Shown here one piece after another: positions 53,652-61,916 of a stretch of DNA of 64,000 bases. The translations under genes and the position numbers were made by a program. Under the pieces are notes generated by a model, which searched no databases, was not told the origin of the DNA, and was given only the letters and a program-made list of their open reading frames with translations. Numbering within the stretch: the first letter of the stretch is position 1; each line of letters opens with the position of its first letter. This DNA comes from Rufibacter glacialis (lineage in GTDB: Bacteria > Bacteroidota > Bacteroidia > Cytophagales > Hymenobacteraceae): positions 310,001 to 374,000 of the forward strand of contig NZ_VKKZ01000022.1 in the NCBI RefSeq assembly GCF_008271745.1, written 5' to 3'.

Positions 53652-54962
53652 ATGACTGAGAGAACTGAAATGACCAGAAGCCAGATAAAGGTAGGGATAT
53701 ATGCCGCGGTGGTGGTTTTTCTTACTTACATCATGATTTTTGGCTTCAGGAAGTCGTTTACAGTGGCTACGTTTGATGGGCTTGAAATAGCAGGGTATAG
53801 TTACAAGACGGTGCTGGTGATCAGTCAGATGTTGGGGTACCTGCTGGCGAAATTTTACGGTATCAAGTACATCTCTGAGCTTAAGCGTACGGGCAGAGGA
53901 ACCGTGATTCTCCTCTTGACGGGGATTTCCTGGGTAAGCTGGCTGTTTTTCGCGCTGGTGCCCTTGCCGTATAACATCGTCTTCCTTTTTATAAACGGGT
54001 TTCCCTTGGGCATGCTCTGGGGCGTGGTTTTCTCCTACGTGGAGGGCCGGCGGAGCACTGATTTTATTGGAGCCACGCTGGCGGTGAGTTTCATCTTCGC
54101 CTCTGGGTTTGTCAAATCCGTGGGGGCTTGGCTGATGGTGCAGTTTGGGGTGTCAGAATTCTGGATGCCCTTCTGCACTGGTCTGGTGTTTGTGCCGCCC
54201 CTGGTGCTTTTCGTTTACCTGATGGAGAAGATTCCAGCACCCAGTAAGGAAGACATCCAACTCAGGGCTGAACGGACGGCCATGACCCAGGAAGACCGGC
54301 AAAGATTTATCAGGGAGTTTTCAGTTGGCATTGCCATCTGCGTCCTGATTTATTCTTTTGCGACCATCTTCCGGGATATCAGAGATAACTTCGGGGCAGA
54401 GATGTGGAAAGAGCTGGGGTATGTGAACCAACCCGCTATTTTCGCAAAAACTGAAACCCCCATTACCCTTATTATTCTGGTGTTGATTGGCAGCATGGTA
54501 TTCATCAGGAACAACCATAAAGCCCTGCAGACCGCCCATGTTTTCATTCTGTTAGGGTTTGTCCTGGCCGGGGGCAGTACTCTACTTTTCTCGGCTAAAT
54601 TCCTGGCGCCCGCCTGGTGGATGATGCTGGTCGGGTTGGGTTTGTACATGGTGTACATTCCCTTCAATGCCGTTTTCTTTGACCGGCTGATTTCCACCTT
54701 CAAGTATACCGGAAACGTGGGCTTCCTGATTTACCTGGCAGATTCGTTTGGGTATGTGGGCAGTGTAGGGGTATTGCTGAGCAAAGAGATTTTCAAGGTT
54801 CAGTTGAACTGGGTCACGTTCTTTTCTAACAGTGTGATAGCCCTATCCGCGCTAGGTGTTTTGTTAACCGCTTTCTCTATGGTGTATTTCGGGAGGAAGT
54901 ACCAAAAGTTTAAGGCTAAAAGGGTAATTCCTGCTATGCAAGCTGCTTCTTCTATTAGATAG
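53652..54962 (+). CDS. DUF5690-family MFS-like membrane protein
   Basis: The 436-residue protein is an integral membrane protein with about twelve hydrophobic segments, of the MFS-like family known as DUF5690 in Bacteroidota. The first segment follows a short cytoplasmic N-terminus (GIYAAVVVFLTYIMIFGFRKSF). GFPLGMLWGVVFSYVEGRRSTDF (from about 115) and the C-terminal FVYLMEK/FIREFSVGIAIC region are distinctive. A polar insertion at about 190-215 separates two halves. An ATG six codons in (53670) is an alternative start. Substrate is unknown and no enzyme gene is in the same transcript. Confidence 0.75.
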   Translation: MTERTEMTRSQIKVGIYAAVVVFLTYIMIFGFRKSFTVATFDGLEIAGYSYKTVLVISQMLGYLLAKFYGIKYISELKRTGRGTVILLLTGISWVSWLFFALVPLPYNIVFLFINGFPLGMLWGVVFSYVEGRRSTDFIGATLAVSFIFASGFVKSVGAWLMVQFGVSEFWMPFCTGLVFVPPLVLFVYLMEKIPAPSKEDIQLRAERTAMTQEDRQRFIREFSVGIAICVLIYSFATIFRDIRDNFGAEMWKELGYVNQPAIFAKTETPITLIILVLIGSMVFIRNNHKALQTAHVFILLGFVLAGGSTLLFSAKFLAPAWWMMLVGLGLYMVYIPFNAVFFDRLISTFKYTGNVGFLIYLADSFGYVGSVGVLLSKEIFKVQLNWVTFFSNSVIALSALGVLLTAFSMVYFGRKYQKFKAKRVIPAMQAASSIR

Positions 54963-55334
54963 ATTTAGGGATTTTAGCTTTCTTTTTAGGTTTTACCTTC
55001 AAAGAAGGGCAGAGATTATAAAGGAAAGGAATCTGCAACTTTAATAAATATTCCCGGTCTGTTAGACAGGATATAAAAGGAGAACCAAAATCATAGCACA
55101 AAATACCCCATTGACTTGCAAGACTATGGCATTTAAATAGTTCTGAAATCCATGAGATTTTCTGATAGACCTTCTTTCACCATGGACCAGGGCTGATGTC
55201 TCCCAAACAATAAACTTTAATAGCACAGTTTCCAGTTACATTCTCATTAATTACTCAAGAATTCTCTTTTGGCATTATGGTCTTCTAAGAACACCGGTAG
55301 ATTGTCCATGGAAAATGGAGCGATAGGGCTGCGG
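54963..55334. other. 372-bp convergent gap
   Basis: No gene, convincing hairpin or repeat was recognised between the DUF5690 gene and the convergent serine hydrolase gene. Confidence 0.35.
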
Positions 55335-56843
55335 TCACTGACGACTAAATTCGATTGCTTTCAAGTCTGATTCGAATTTGATGAACAAGGAGGATATAGT
55401 GCCTTTTTTATCCTTTTGAAACTGGAGTGGCGGCATTACCCGCTTATAAGGATACACAGTGGAAAGGGCATGGAAGGTGTCTGGTAAAGCAGGAACGATT
55501 TTTACCTTTCTTTTTCTGAAATAGGTGTACAAGGAGCCGTCTTCAGAAAAGAGTTTGATGCTCCCATATCCGGGATTGGCATAAGTCCCCACATACTGAT
55601 GGAGTTCCTGGGGATTTAGGACTGCTGGAGGAGCAGGATTTGCTGAGGTAGCAAGGGGTTTAGCCTCAGATGGGCTCACTCCCCGGTTTTTCTGATAGAT
55701 GTTTAGCCAATCTGTTCTCTTGGCACCCAGCATAGAATCCATCAGCGTGTTTCTGATCATCATCGCCGCCTCATAGCCAGTTTGGTTCGTTAAAACGACC
55801 ACTCCAACCTTGTCATTCGGGAAAAAGGCAACCGTTGCCCTAAACCCATCTATACTGCCCCCATGCTCTACTCGGTAATGTCCTTTGTAATCGGAGATTA
55901 TCCATCCGTAGCCATAACTTGCCGCATATATCGCCGGGAACTCCTCTTCCGCTAGATACCCCTTCGGCATAACCACGTGGGGGCTCATGGCCTCTTCCAC
56001 ATATTTTTCCGGCAGGACCTGCTCTTGGTTAAATCTTCCCTTATTGACCCAGGTGAGCAGCCAGTTCCCCATATCCTGGGCCGTGCTGTTTATTGCGCCA
56101 GCGGAGTTCATGGCAGAAAGGTCATAATAATCTACTTTCTCCAGCCGGTTGTTACTGAAGTTATACCCTAAAGCCACATTGGGGCGCTCGGTCAGGCTTT
56201 TTACCCCAATGGTGGAACTGGTCATCTTCAAGGGTTTGAAAAGCGCTTGTTCTACATTTGTTTCCCAGGGTTTTCCAGTAAGCTTTTCGGTGATGGTTCC
56301 CAGAACGAAATAGGAGAAATTGCTATAATTCCATTTCATCCTCAAGGGGGTAAAGGGCTCAAGATATTCGATTCTTCTCAGCAAACTATCCCTATCGCTC
56401 ACAGGAAATCCTGACCAGGCCTTGTCATGGAGGGCAAGCCCCGATCGCATGCTCATCAGGTCCTGCACAAGGAGCGAATTGTTTAACTGGTCATTGTAGA
56501 ATCTTAACCCCGGCACATACTTTTTTGGACTTTCTTCAAATGTAAGTGCTCCTTTCTCCCGAAGCTGGCCAAGAAGGGCGGCGGTAAAGGCTTTTGTGGT
56601 AGAACCAATGGGGAAAAGGGTATTGGCATCAGCTTTTATCTTATTTTCATAATCCCTATATCCGAAACCCTGGGTATAGAGCACTTTGTCACCTTCCACT
56701 AGGGCAATGGCACACCCTGGGGTATTGGTGGCCTTGAGAATTTTCTCTATTTTTTCTGTGATGCCTCGCAGACGCGGGTCCAGTTGGGCGTGGGAGGTGA
56801 TGAAAAGGAGGAGTAATAGGAACGTAAGGGTAACTTTCTTCAT
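55335..56843 (-). CDS. Class-C beta-lactamase-fold serine hydrolase
   Basis: The ATG at 56843 gives 502 residues with a Sec signal (MKKVTLTFLLLLLFITSHAQ); the upstream ATG at 56867 adds a charged octapeptide. The N-terminal domain has the serine motif FPIGSTTKAF (Ser81, Lys84), the YSN motif (from Tyr173) and HGG (in VEHGGSIDG), the three elements of the class C/PBP4-esterase family. A C-terminal beta-sandwich of about 100 residues follows (PQELHQYVGTYANPGYGS). Such proteins act as peptidases, esterases or amidases on cell-wall or small substrates; the substrate here is unknown. It ends convergently with DUF5690 and is not obviously in an operon. Confidence 0.88.
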   Translation of the reverse strand: MKKVTLTFLLLLLFITSHAQLDPRLRGITEKIEKILKATNTPGCAIALVEGDKVLYTQGFGYRDYENKIKADANTLFPIGSTTKAFTAALLGQLREKGALTFEESPKKYVPGLRFYNDQLNNSLLVQDLMSMRSGLALHDKAWSGFPVSDRDSLLRRIEYLEPFTPLRMKWNYSNFSYFVLGTITEKLTGKPWETNVEQALFKPLKMTSSTIGVKSLTERPNVALGYNFSNNRLEKVDYYDLSAMNSAGAINSTAQDMGNWLLTWVNKGRFNQEQVLPEKYVEEAMSPHVVMPKGYLAEEEFPAIYAASYGYGWIISDYKGHYRVEHGGSIDGFRATVAFFPNDKVGVVVLTNQTGYEAAMMIRNTLMDSMLGAKRTDWLNIYQKNRGVSPSEAKPLATSANPAPPAVLNPQELHQYVGTYANPGYGSIKLFSEDGSLYTYFRKRKVKIVPALPDTFHALSTVYPYKRVMPPLQFQKDKKGTISSLFIKFESDLKAIEFSRQ

Positions 56844-56910
56844 GCTGGTTTTCTTTCTTCGGGGCAAAGGTATCGCCTAAAGAAAGAGACAAGAAGGACA
56901 TAGAGGGCGC

Positions 56911-57876
56911 CTATTCGGACAAAACAAGGATACTGATCAATTCACCGTCCATTTCATGGGCAGCCTTAAGAAGCTTCCTGAGTTGGCTGACCCCCTCAAA
57001 GCCGCACTGGCTAGCTACATACTCCAGCTTATGACCCTCTCTTAGCAAATGACTGGCCTTTTCTGCCCGCACCTTATTTAGGTATTCGCCTATCGTCAGA
57101 CCGGTCGCCTTTTTGAACAAGCGGGTGAGGTTCCGTGGGCTCATATTTACCTGATCAGCGATGGTTGCGGTTGGCAGTTTCTCCCCAAGGTGCTCAAAGA
57201 TGTACTGCTGGGCGGCGTGCACCCTGTCCTCCAGATGGTTTCCGTGGCGCAGAAAAACACTCAGCTGAGGATCATCGCTTCCCCTACGGGTATAGACCAC
57301 CGTGATTTTGGCTATTTCGTAAGCAAGCCGCTGGCCATACAGCCTCTCCAGGATAAAGAGCGAAAGGTCTATGCCAGAACTGACGCCTGCGCTGGTGAAA
57401 ATGCCCCTGTCCTCTACGAATAAGCGGTTGCGCTTCAGCTCCGCCTCAGGGAATTTGGCGGCGAATCGGGAGAAATAGGCCCAGTGCGTGGTGCAGTTTC
57501 TCTGGTTCAACAGGCCCGCCTCCGCCACAAGGAACGCCCCCGTACAGACGGAGCAGATGGTGGCCCCTGCCGCCTGCTGTACCCGCAGCCACTCAAAGAA
57601 ACCCTGGGAAGCCTGGAGAAAGGCAGGGTCTGAGAGGACAGAATACTCTATTCCCGGAATGAAGATGTAATCCCCTTTCCCTAAGGAATAGGACTCAAAC
57701 GGAGTCAATCTTGAGAAGAACAGGCCTGCCGAGCTTTCCACCTCAACGGAAGGGTCTATAGAGAAGAAGCACAACTCCAGTTCAGGGTGAAATACTTTGG
57801 CCTCATAGAAGATATGGGCAGGCCCTGTAATGTCGAGGAGGTGAACTTGGGGTGGTACTAAGAACAGGATTTTCAT
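56911..57876 (-). CDS. GlxA-type AraC regulator (DJ-1/PfpI plus AraC HTH)
   Basis: The start at 57876 (MKILFLVPPQVHLLDITGP) gives 321 residues and the standard GlxA beginning; an open frame extends to 58023 but encodes no homologous residues. The N-terminal half is a DJ-1/PfpI-like domain containing FIPGIEYS and the CSVCTGAFLVAEAGLL elbow (108-123), and the C-terminal 100 residues are an AraC double helix-turn-helix (LPTATIADQVNMSPRNLTRL, then YVASQCGFEGVSQLRK). These regulators respond to small nitrogenous compounds. It is divergent from the nitrilase-imidase-CobW set across 449 bp, which makes it that set's probable regulator (inference). Confidence 0.88.
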   Translation of the reverse strand: MKILFLVPPQVHLLDITGPAHIFYEAKVFHPELELCFFSIDPSVEVESSAGLFFSRLTPFESYSLGKGDYIFIPGIEYSVLSDPAFLQASQGFFEWLRVQQAAGATICSVCTGAFLVAEAGLLNQRNCTTHWAYFSRFAAKFPEAELKRNRLFVEDRGIFTSAGVSSGIDLSLFILERLYGQRLAYEIAKITVVYTRRGSDDPQLSVFLRHGNHLEDRVHAAQQYIFEHLGEKLPTATIADQVNMSPRNLTRLFKKATGLTIGEYLNKVRAEKASHLLREGHKLEYVASQCGFEGVSQLRKLLKAAHEMDGELISILVLSE

Positions 57877-58325
57877 TTGTTGGGTAGGGAAGGCTTTTGG
57901 GTATGCTGAAATTTGCCTCAATAGTGGCAGGCCTGGCCTTGGTCCCTCAGCAGTACATTCGCAGGTAGGTAGACCTGATAGAATGGAGTAGATTATTTTT
58001 TGGCGAATATACCCAAGATCCACCAGATATAGGAGGGTTTCGCCTTTGATGCCCGTGACGCAGGCTTTCTAAACTGTACCAGCTCCAAATGTGTAGACTC
58101 ATTCTTTAATTGAATTGGGTAATAAAGGAGACTAAGGAGCTAGAGGTAACAGGAAACTATAAAAAGGCGGTGAGCTGCCAAAAGAGCTGGTGTTCTTACT
58201 GTATAATTTCCATCTAGGCCTACCAATCTTTTTCCTGAAACTCCAAATGCATTTTCAACCATCAATCCCACCCGCTCACGTAAGAGATAAGAAAGGAAAG
58301 GTGTGATTTCTGAAAAGATAGGGTT
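57877..58325. other. 449-bp divergent intergenic region
   Basis: Lies between the divergent GlxA-type regulator and nitrilase-family genes and should hold both promoters. No matching -33/-7 pair, operator palindrome or RNA was recognised. Confidence 0.35.
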
Positions 58326-59132
58326 ATGGAATCAGAAAAAATAAAAGTTGCGGCAGTCCAGATGGATTGCGTTTTGGGTGACAGGGAAGCCAATCTTAGG
58401 AAAGCTGAAAAGCTGGTGGTGCAGGCATTGAAGGCAGGGGCAAGGTTGATTGTATTGCCGGAGTTGTTCAACACCGGGTACCGGGTAGAGGAGCGGGATG
58501 TGGAAATGGCAGAAACCATACCCGGCCCTACCGTGGAATGGATGCAACACCTGGCCCGCAAACATAGTGTATACATAGCAGCCGCCATACTGGAGCAGAG
58601 TCTGAGCAAAGGGCTGGTGTATGATACGGCTGTGCTGGTAGGGCCAGAAGAGCTGCTGGGCACTTACCGCAAAACCCATCTCTGGGATGTAGAGAGCATT
58701 CGCTTTACCAAGGGCGATGCGTTTCCGGTGTTCCAGACAGCGGTCGGCAACATTGGCCTGCAGATTTGTTACGAAGTTGGTTTTCCGGAAGGGGCCCGCG
58801 TGCTGGCGCTCCAGGGGGCCGATATCCTTCTCTACCCTTCGGCCTTCGGCAAAGCCCGGGGGTATGCCTGGAAAATAGCAACCCGATCGCGCGCGCTGGA
58901 GAATGGCGCCTATGTCATAGCGGCAAACCGCACCGGCACCGAAAAGGAGGAGACCGAGTTCGGAGGCGGAAGTTGCATTGTGAACCCCTGGGGCGAAGTA
59001 ACAGCCGAAGCCAGCGAAGAGAACGAGGTGATTGTGTCGGAGATAGACCTTCGGGAAGTGGTGGAGCAGCGTAGGCGGCTCCCGTACCTCCGTGACATGA
59101 ACAGATCTCTCTTTGCCAAGCTATACGGGTAA
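58326..59132 (+). CDS. Nitrilase-superfamily carbon-nitrogen hydrolase
   Basis: The 268-residue cytoplasmic protein contains the Glu-Lys-Cys triad of the superfamily: LPELFNTGY (Glu46), YRKTHLWD (Lys116) and LQICYEVGFPE (Cys148). The single alpha-beta-beta-alpha domain and length fit amidases such as omega-amidase rather than true nitrilases. It hydrolyses a C-N bond of a small amide. It begins a run of four plus-strand genes, 110 bp before the NodB/imidase-like gene. In that company a half-amidase step after ring opening of a cyclic imide is possible (inference). Confidence 0.88.
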   Translation: MESEKIKVAAVQMDCVLGDREANLRKAEKLVVQALKAGARLIVLPELFNTGYRVEERDVEMAETIPGPTVEWMQHLARKHSVYIAAAILEQSLSKGLVYDTAVLVGPEELLGTYRKTHLWDVESIRFTKGDAFPVFQTAVGNIGLQICYEVGFPEGARVLALQGADILLYPSAFGKARGYAWKIATRSRALENGAYVIAANRTGTEKEETEFGGGSCIVNPWGEVTAEASEENEVIVSEIDLREVVEQRRRLPYLRDMNRSLFAKLYG

Positions 59133-59242
59133 AGCCTTGATAAACAGATACTGTATCGCTGAACTATGCCTTCCGGCCTGCGTACTTTCAATATACGATC
59201 CGGTGTACTCCGGGGGACTTGGACAGGTAAAAATTCGGAACG

Positions 59243-60139
59243 ATGGCTAGAAAAGAAATTCTCGTTGCTTATGGGGTAGACGTGGATGCTGTTGCCGGCT
59301 GGCTCGGCTCTTATGGCGGAGAAGATTCCCCTGACGATATCTCCCGTGGTCTGTTTGCCGGTGAAATTGGTACGCCCCGCCTGCTGAAGCTCTTTGACAG
59401 GTACAACCTCAAAACCACCTGGTTTATCCCCGGCCATTCCATTGAGACCTTCCCGGAGCAGACGCGCCTGGTGGTGGAGGCCGGCCATGAAATAGGCGTT
59501 CACGGCTATTCCCACGAGAACCCGATTGCCATGACTGCGCAGCAGGAGGAAGACGTGCTGCTCAGGTGTATTGACCTCATAACAGAAGTAGCGGGGCGCA
59601 GGCCTACCGGTTACGTTGCGCCGTGGTGGGAGTTCTCCAACATCACCAACGAATTATTGCTTAAAAATGGCATTAAGTATGACCACAGCCTGATGCACAA
59701 CGACTTCCATCCTTATTATGTGCGCGTGGGGGATAAATGGACCAAAATCGACTATACCCAGCAGGCCGCTTCCTGGATGAAGCCCTTGCAGCGGGGAAAG
59801 GAAACGGATCTGATAGAGATTCCGGCAAACTGGTACCTGGATGACCTGCCCCCGATGATGTTTATCAAGAAATCTCCCAACAGCCACGGTTTTGTGAACC
59901 CCCGGGACATTGAGCAGATGTGGAAGGATCAGTTCGACTGGGTATACCGCGAGCATGACTATGCTGTCTTCCCGATGACCATACACCCCGACGTAAGCGG
60001 ACGGCCCCAGGTTTTGCTCATGCACGAAAGGCTGATTGAGTACATCAACAGCCATGAGGGCGTGCGCTGGGTAACCTGCGACGAGATGGCCGATGACTTT
60101 GCCCGCCGCTTTCCAAGAAGCAAGCAAAGCCAAGTATAA
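59243..60139 (+). CDS. NodB-fold hydrolase, allantoinase/cyclic imidase type
   Basis: The 298-residue protein is in the polysaccharide-deacetylase superfamily but lacks any signal peptide, so a cytoplasmic small-molecule role fits better than polysaccharide deacetylation. The metal site is recognisable: AYGVDVDA (Asp13 and Asp15 region) and [10 protein letters not shown] (His87 and His91 in HxxxH); [11 protein letters not shown] and [13 protein letters not shown] are typical of the PuuE/PgdA-like/imidase branch. The length agrees with that of characterised cyclic imidases. A gap of only 5 bp separates it from the small downstream gene. Imide or ureide hydrolysis is inferred, not shown. Confidence 0.75.
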   Translation: MARKEILVAYGVDVDAVAGWLGSYGGEDSPDDISRGLFAGEIGTPRLLKLFDRYNLKTTWFIPGHSIETFPEQTRLVVEAGHEIGVHGYSHENPIAMTAQQEEDVLLRCIDLITEVAGRRPTGYVAPWWEFSNITNELLLKNGIKYDHSLMHNDFHPYYVRVGDKWTKIDYTQQAASWMKPLQRGKETDLIEIPANWYLDDLPPMMFIKKSPNSHGFVNPRDIEQMWKDQFDWVYREHDYAVFPMTIHPDVSGRPQVLLMHERLIEYINSHEGVRWVTCDEMADDFARRFPRSKQSQV

Positions 60140-60144
60140 GCCCT

Positions 60145-60471
60145 ATGTGCGTGTTATGTACAGGAGCCATCCTGCAGGTGCATTGGACCGACAAAAGTAC
60201 CGGGGCAGGTATACCAGATGGAGACCAGCTCAGGCTTTACAGGCGAGAACGCCTGCACCGGGCCAGCCTGGCTAACAAAATACTCTGCCATTACGGTTTA
60301 AAAGTAGAGGAATGGAACGGAAGCAAGTATCTCCTCAGCGACCGCAAAGGCCGGCAGGAGATCATAGACGACCTGGGTGGCCTTTGGCCAGCTGCGGAAA
60401 AACTGGCAGGGTATACCCTAAACCCCCTGGACACCGTCCTGATTGCGAAATTGAAACAAGATGTCTGCTAA
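60145..60471 (+). CDS. Small CobW-associated protein of unknown function
   Basis: The 108-residue protein starts MCVLCTGAILQVHWTD, with Cys2, Cys5, His13 and Asp16 placed as for a metal site, and continues with RRERLHRASLANKIL and SKYLLSDRKGRQEIIDDLGG, conserved-looking basic and acidic segments. I recognise it only as a type of small protein found next to CobW GTPases, not as a named family. The gene begins 5 bp after the imidase-like gene and overlaps the CobW gene by 11 bp, so all three are surely cotranslated. A part in metal delivery to the hydrolase is plausible. Confidence 0.7.
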   Translation: MCVLCTGAILQVHWTDKSTGAGIPDGDQLRLYRRERLHRASLANKILCHYGLKVEEWNGSKYLLSDRKGRQEIIDDLGGLWPAAEKLAGYTLNPLDTVLIAKLKQDVC

Positions 60472-61474
60472 GCATAAGCTGCCTGTTACCATCGTGACAG
60501 GCTTTTTGGGAAGTGGCAAAACTACCCTGCTGCAGCACGCCCTGCGGCAACAGGGAATGCAAGACACAGCCGTGCTGGTAAACGAGTTTGGCATGGTAGG
60601 CCTAGACCATCACCTGCTGCAAATGGTAGAGGAAAGCACCATCCTATTAGGGGGCGGTTGTGTGTGTTGCTCTACCCGGGATGACCTGGTGCAGGCACTG
60701 ACTCAACTGCTTAACAGGGTACAAAAAGGGGAGCGGGACGTAAGCAAAGTAGTCATCGAAACCACGGGCCTGGCGGATCCGGCGCCTATTGTATTTACAG
60801 TATTATCGCACCCGGTGCTGCAGCATCATTTTCATATCCAGAATGTGATCGTTACGGTAGATGCCGTGAACGGACTCTTTCATTTGCGGCGCCAGCCAGA
60901 GTCTGTAAAACAGGCGTTGGTAGCGGACAAATTTATCATTACCAAAACAGACTTGGCACCCGGCGAAGAGGTAAAGCAACTATTGAGGGAATTACAGGTT
61001 ATCAACCCTTCCGCCGGGAGGCATACCGCCGTCCATGGTGTTATTGATGCTGCCTTGCTGTTCAGCCCGGCTGTTACCATCAGGCAAAGGGCAGCAGACC
61101 CCGCACCCGTTTTCCAGGAGAAGGGAACGCATGTGCAGGATGTTAACTCCGTGTCCATCACTTTCCGGGAACCGCTGGACTGGACGGCTTTTGGCTTATG
61201 GCTGAGTATGTTGCTGCACGCCAAAGGAGAAGATATTATGCGGGTGAAAGGTTTGCTGGACATTGGAGGAGCCGGCCCTGTGATACTGAACGGGGTCCAG
61301 CACATTATACATCCACCAAATCACTTGGAGGCCTGGCCCTCAGAGGAACGGGTGTCTACTTTGGTTTTTATAATGCGGTCGGTCTCTCCAGAGGAAATAC
61401 TAACCTCTTTAGAAGCTTTTCAAAAGGCCTTTGATGTAAAGCACAACATGCCCGAGATGGAGATACTTCAGTAA
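60461..61474 (+). CDS. CobW/COG0523-family GTP-binding metallochaperone
   Basis: The 337-residue cytoplasmic protein has Walker A in GFLGSGKTT (14-22), the metal motif GGCVCC (65-70; Cys67, Cys69, Cys70) and the guanine-specific ITKTD loop. The C-terminal CobW_C domain carries VKGLLDIGG and ends about 60 residues later. G3E GTPases insert metals (Zn, Co, Fe or Ni) into partner enzymes. It overlaps the small Cys/His gene by 11 bp and follows a metal-dependent NodB-fold hydrolase, which is the natural client. It is the last of the four-gene set. Confidence 0.9.
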   Translation: MSAKHKLPVTIVTGFLGSGKTTLLQHALRQQGMQDTAVLVNEFGMVGLDHHLLQMVEESTILLGGGCVCCSTRDDLVQALTQLLNRVQKGERDVSKVVIETTGLADPAPIVFTVLSHPVLQHHFHIQNVIVTVDAVNGLFHLRRQPESVKQALVADKFIITKTDLAPGEEVKQLLRELQVINPSAGRHTAVHGVIDAALLFSPAVTIRQRAADPAPVFQEKGTHVQDVNSVSITFREPLDWTAFGLWLSMLLHAKGEDIMRVKGLLDIGGAGPVILNGVQHIIHPPNHLEAWPSEERVSTLVFIMRSVSPEEILTSLEAFQKAFDVKHNMPEMEILQ

Positions 61475-61916
61475 TATTTAACTAAGCAGCTACCTGCTGT
61501 TTGAGGCCGCCCTAGACAGGGTCTGGCGAAAGGGCAAACCATAGCAATTATATAAACATATGGGAAAAGAGAGGGTAACAATTCTGAGTTTCCTGTCGCT
61601 AAACGCCTGCCTCTTATTTTTAAGATCTTGATGAACAAAGTGATTCTATAGTCGTAAAAATAACTTTTACGCATGCAAAGTTGCGCTTTAAGCGCTGACG
61701 AACCTTAATCATTTGGGTTACTAGATGACCTAGGAACTTCATCTATTTTACAGCAACGCTACGTTAGGTAAAGGTGCCGCTGTAATCTAAAGCTCTTCCT
61801 CTCTGCTCCTGTAGCCTTTTCGCCACCTAGTACCCCCGGTGCTCATTAACTGCACTTGATGGACCTTGTTCCAGATCATGCTGCCTTATCAAGCCCAAAC
61901 TATTCAACGGAAAAGA
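61475..61916. other. 442-bp gap
   Basis: No gene, terminator or promoter could be supported between the CobW gene and the arylsulfatase. A short AGCAG/CTGCT repeat near 61487 is too weak to call. Confidence 0.35.
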
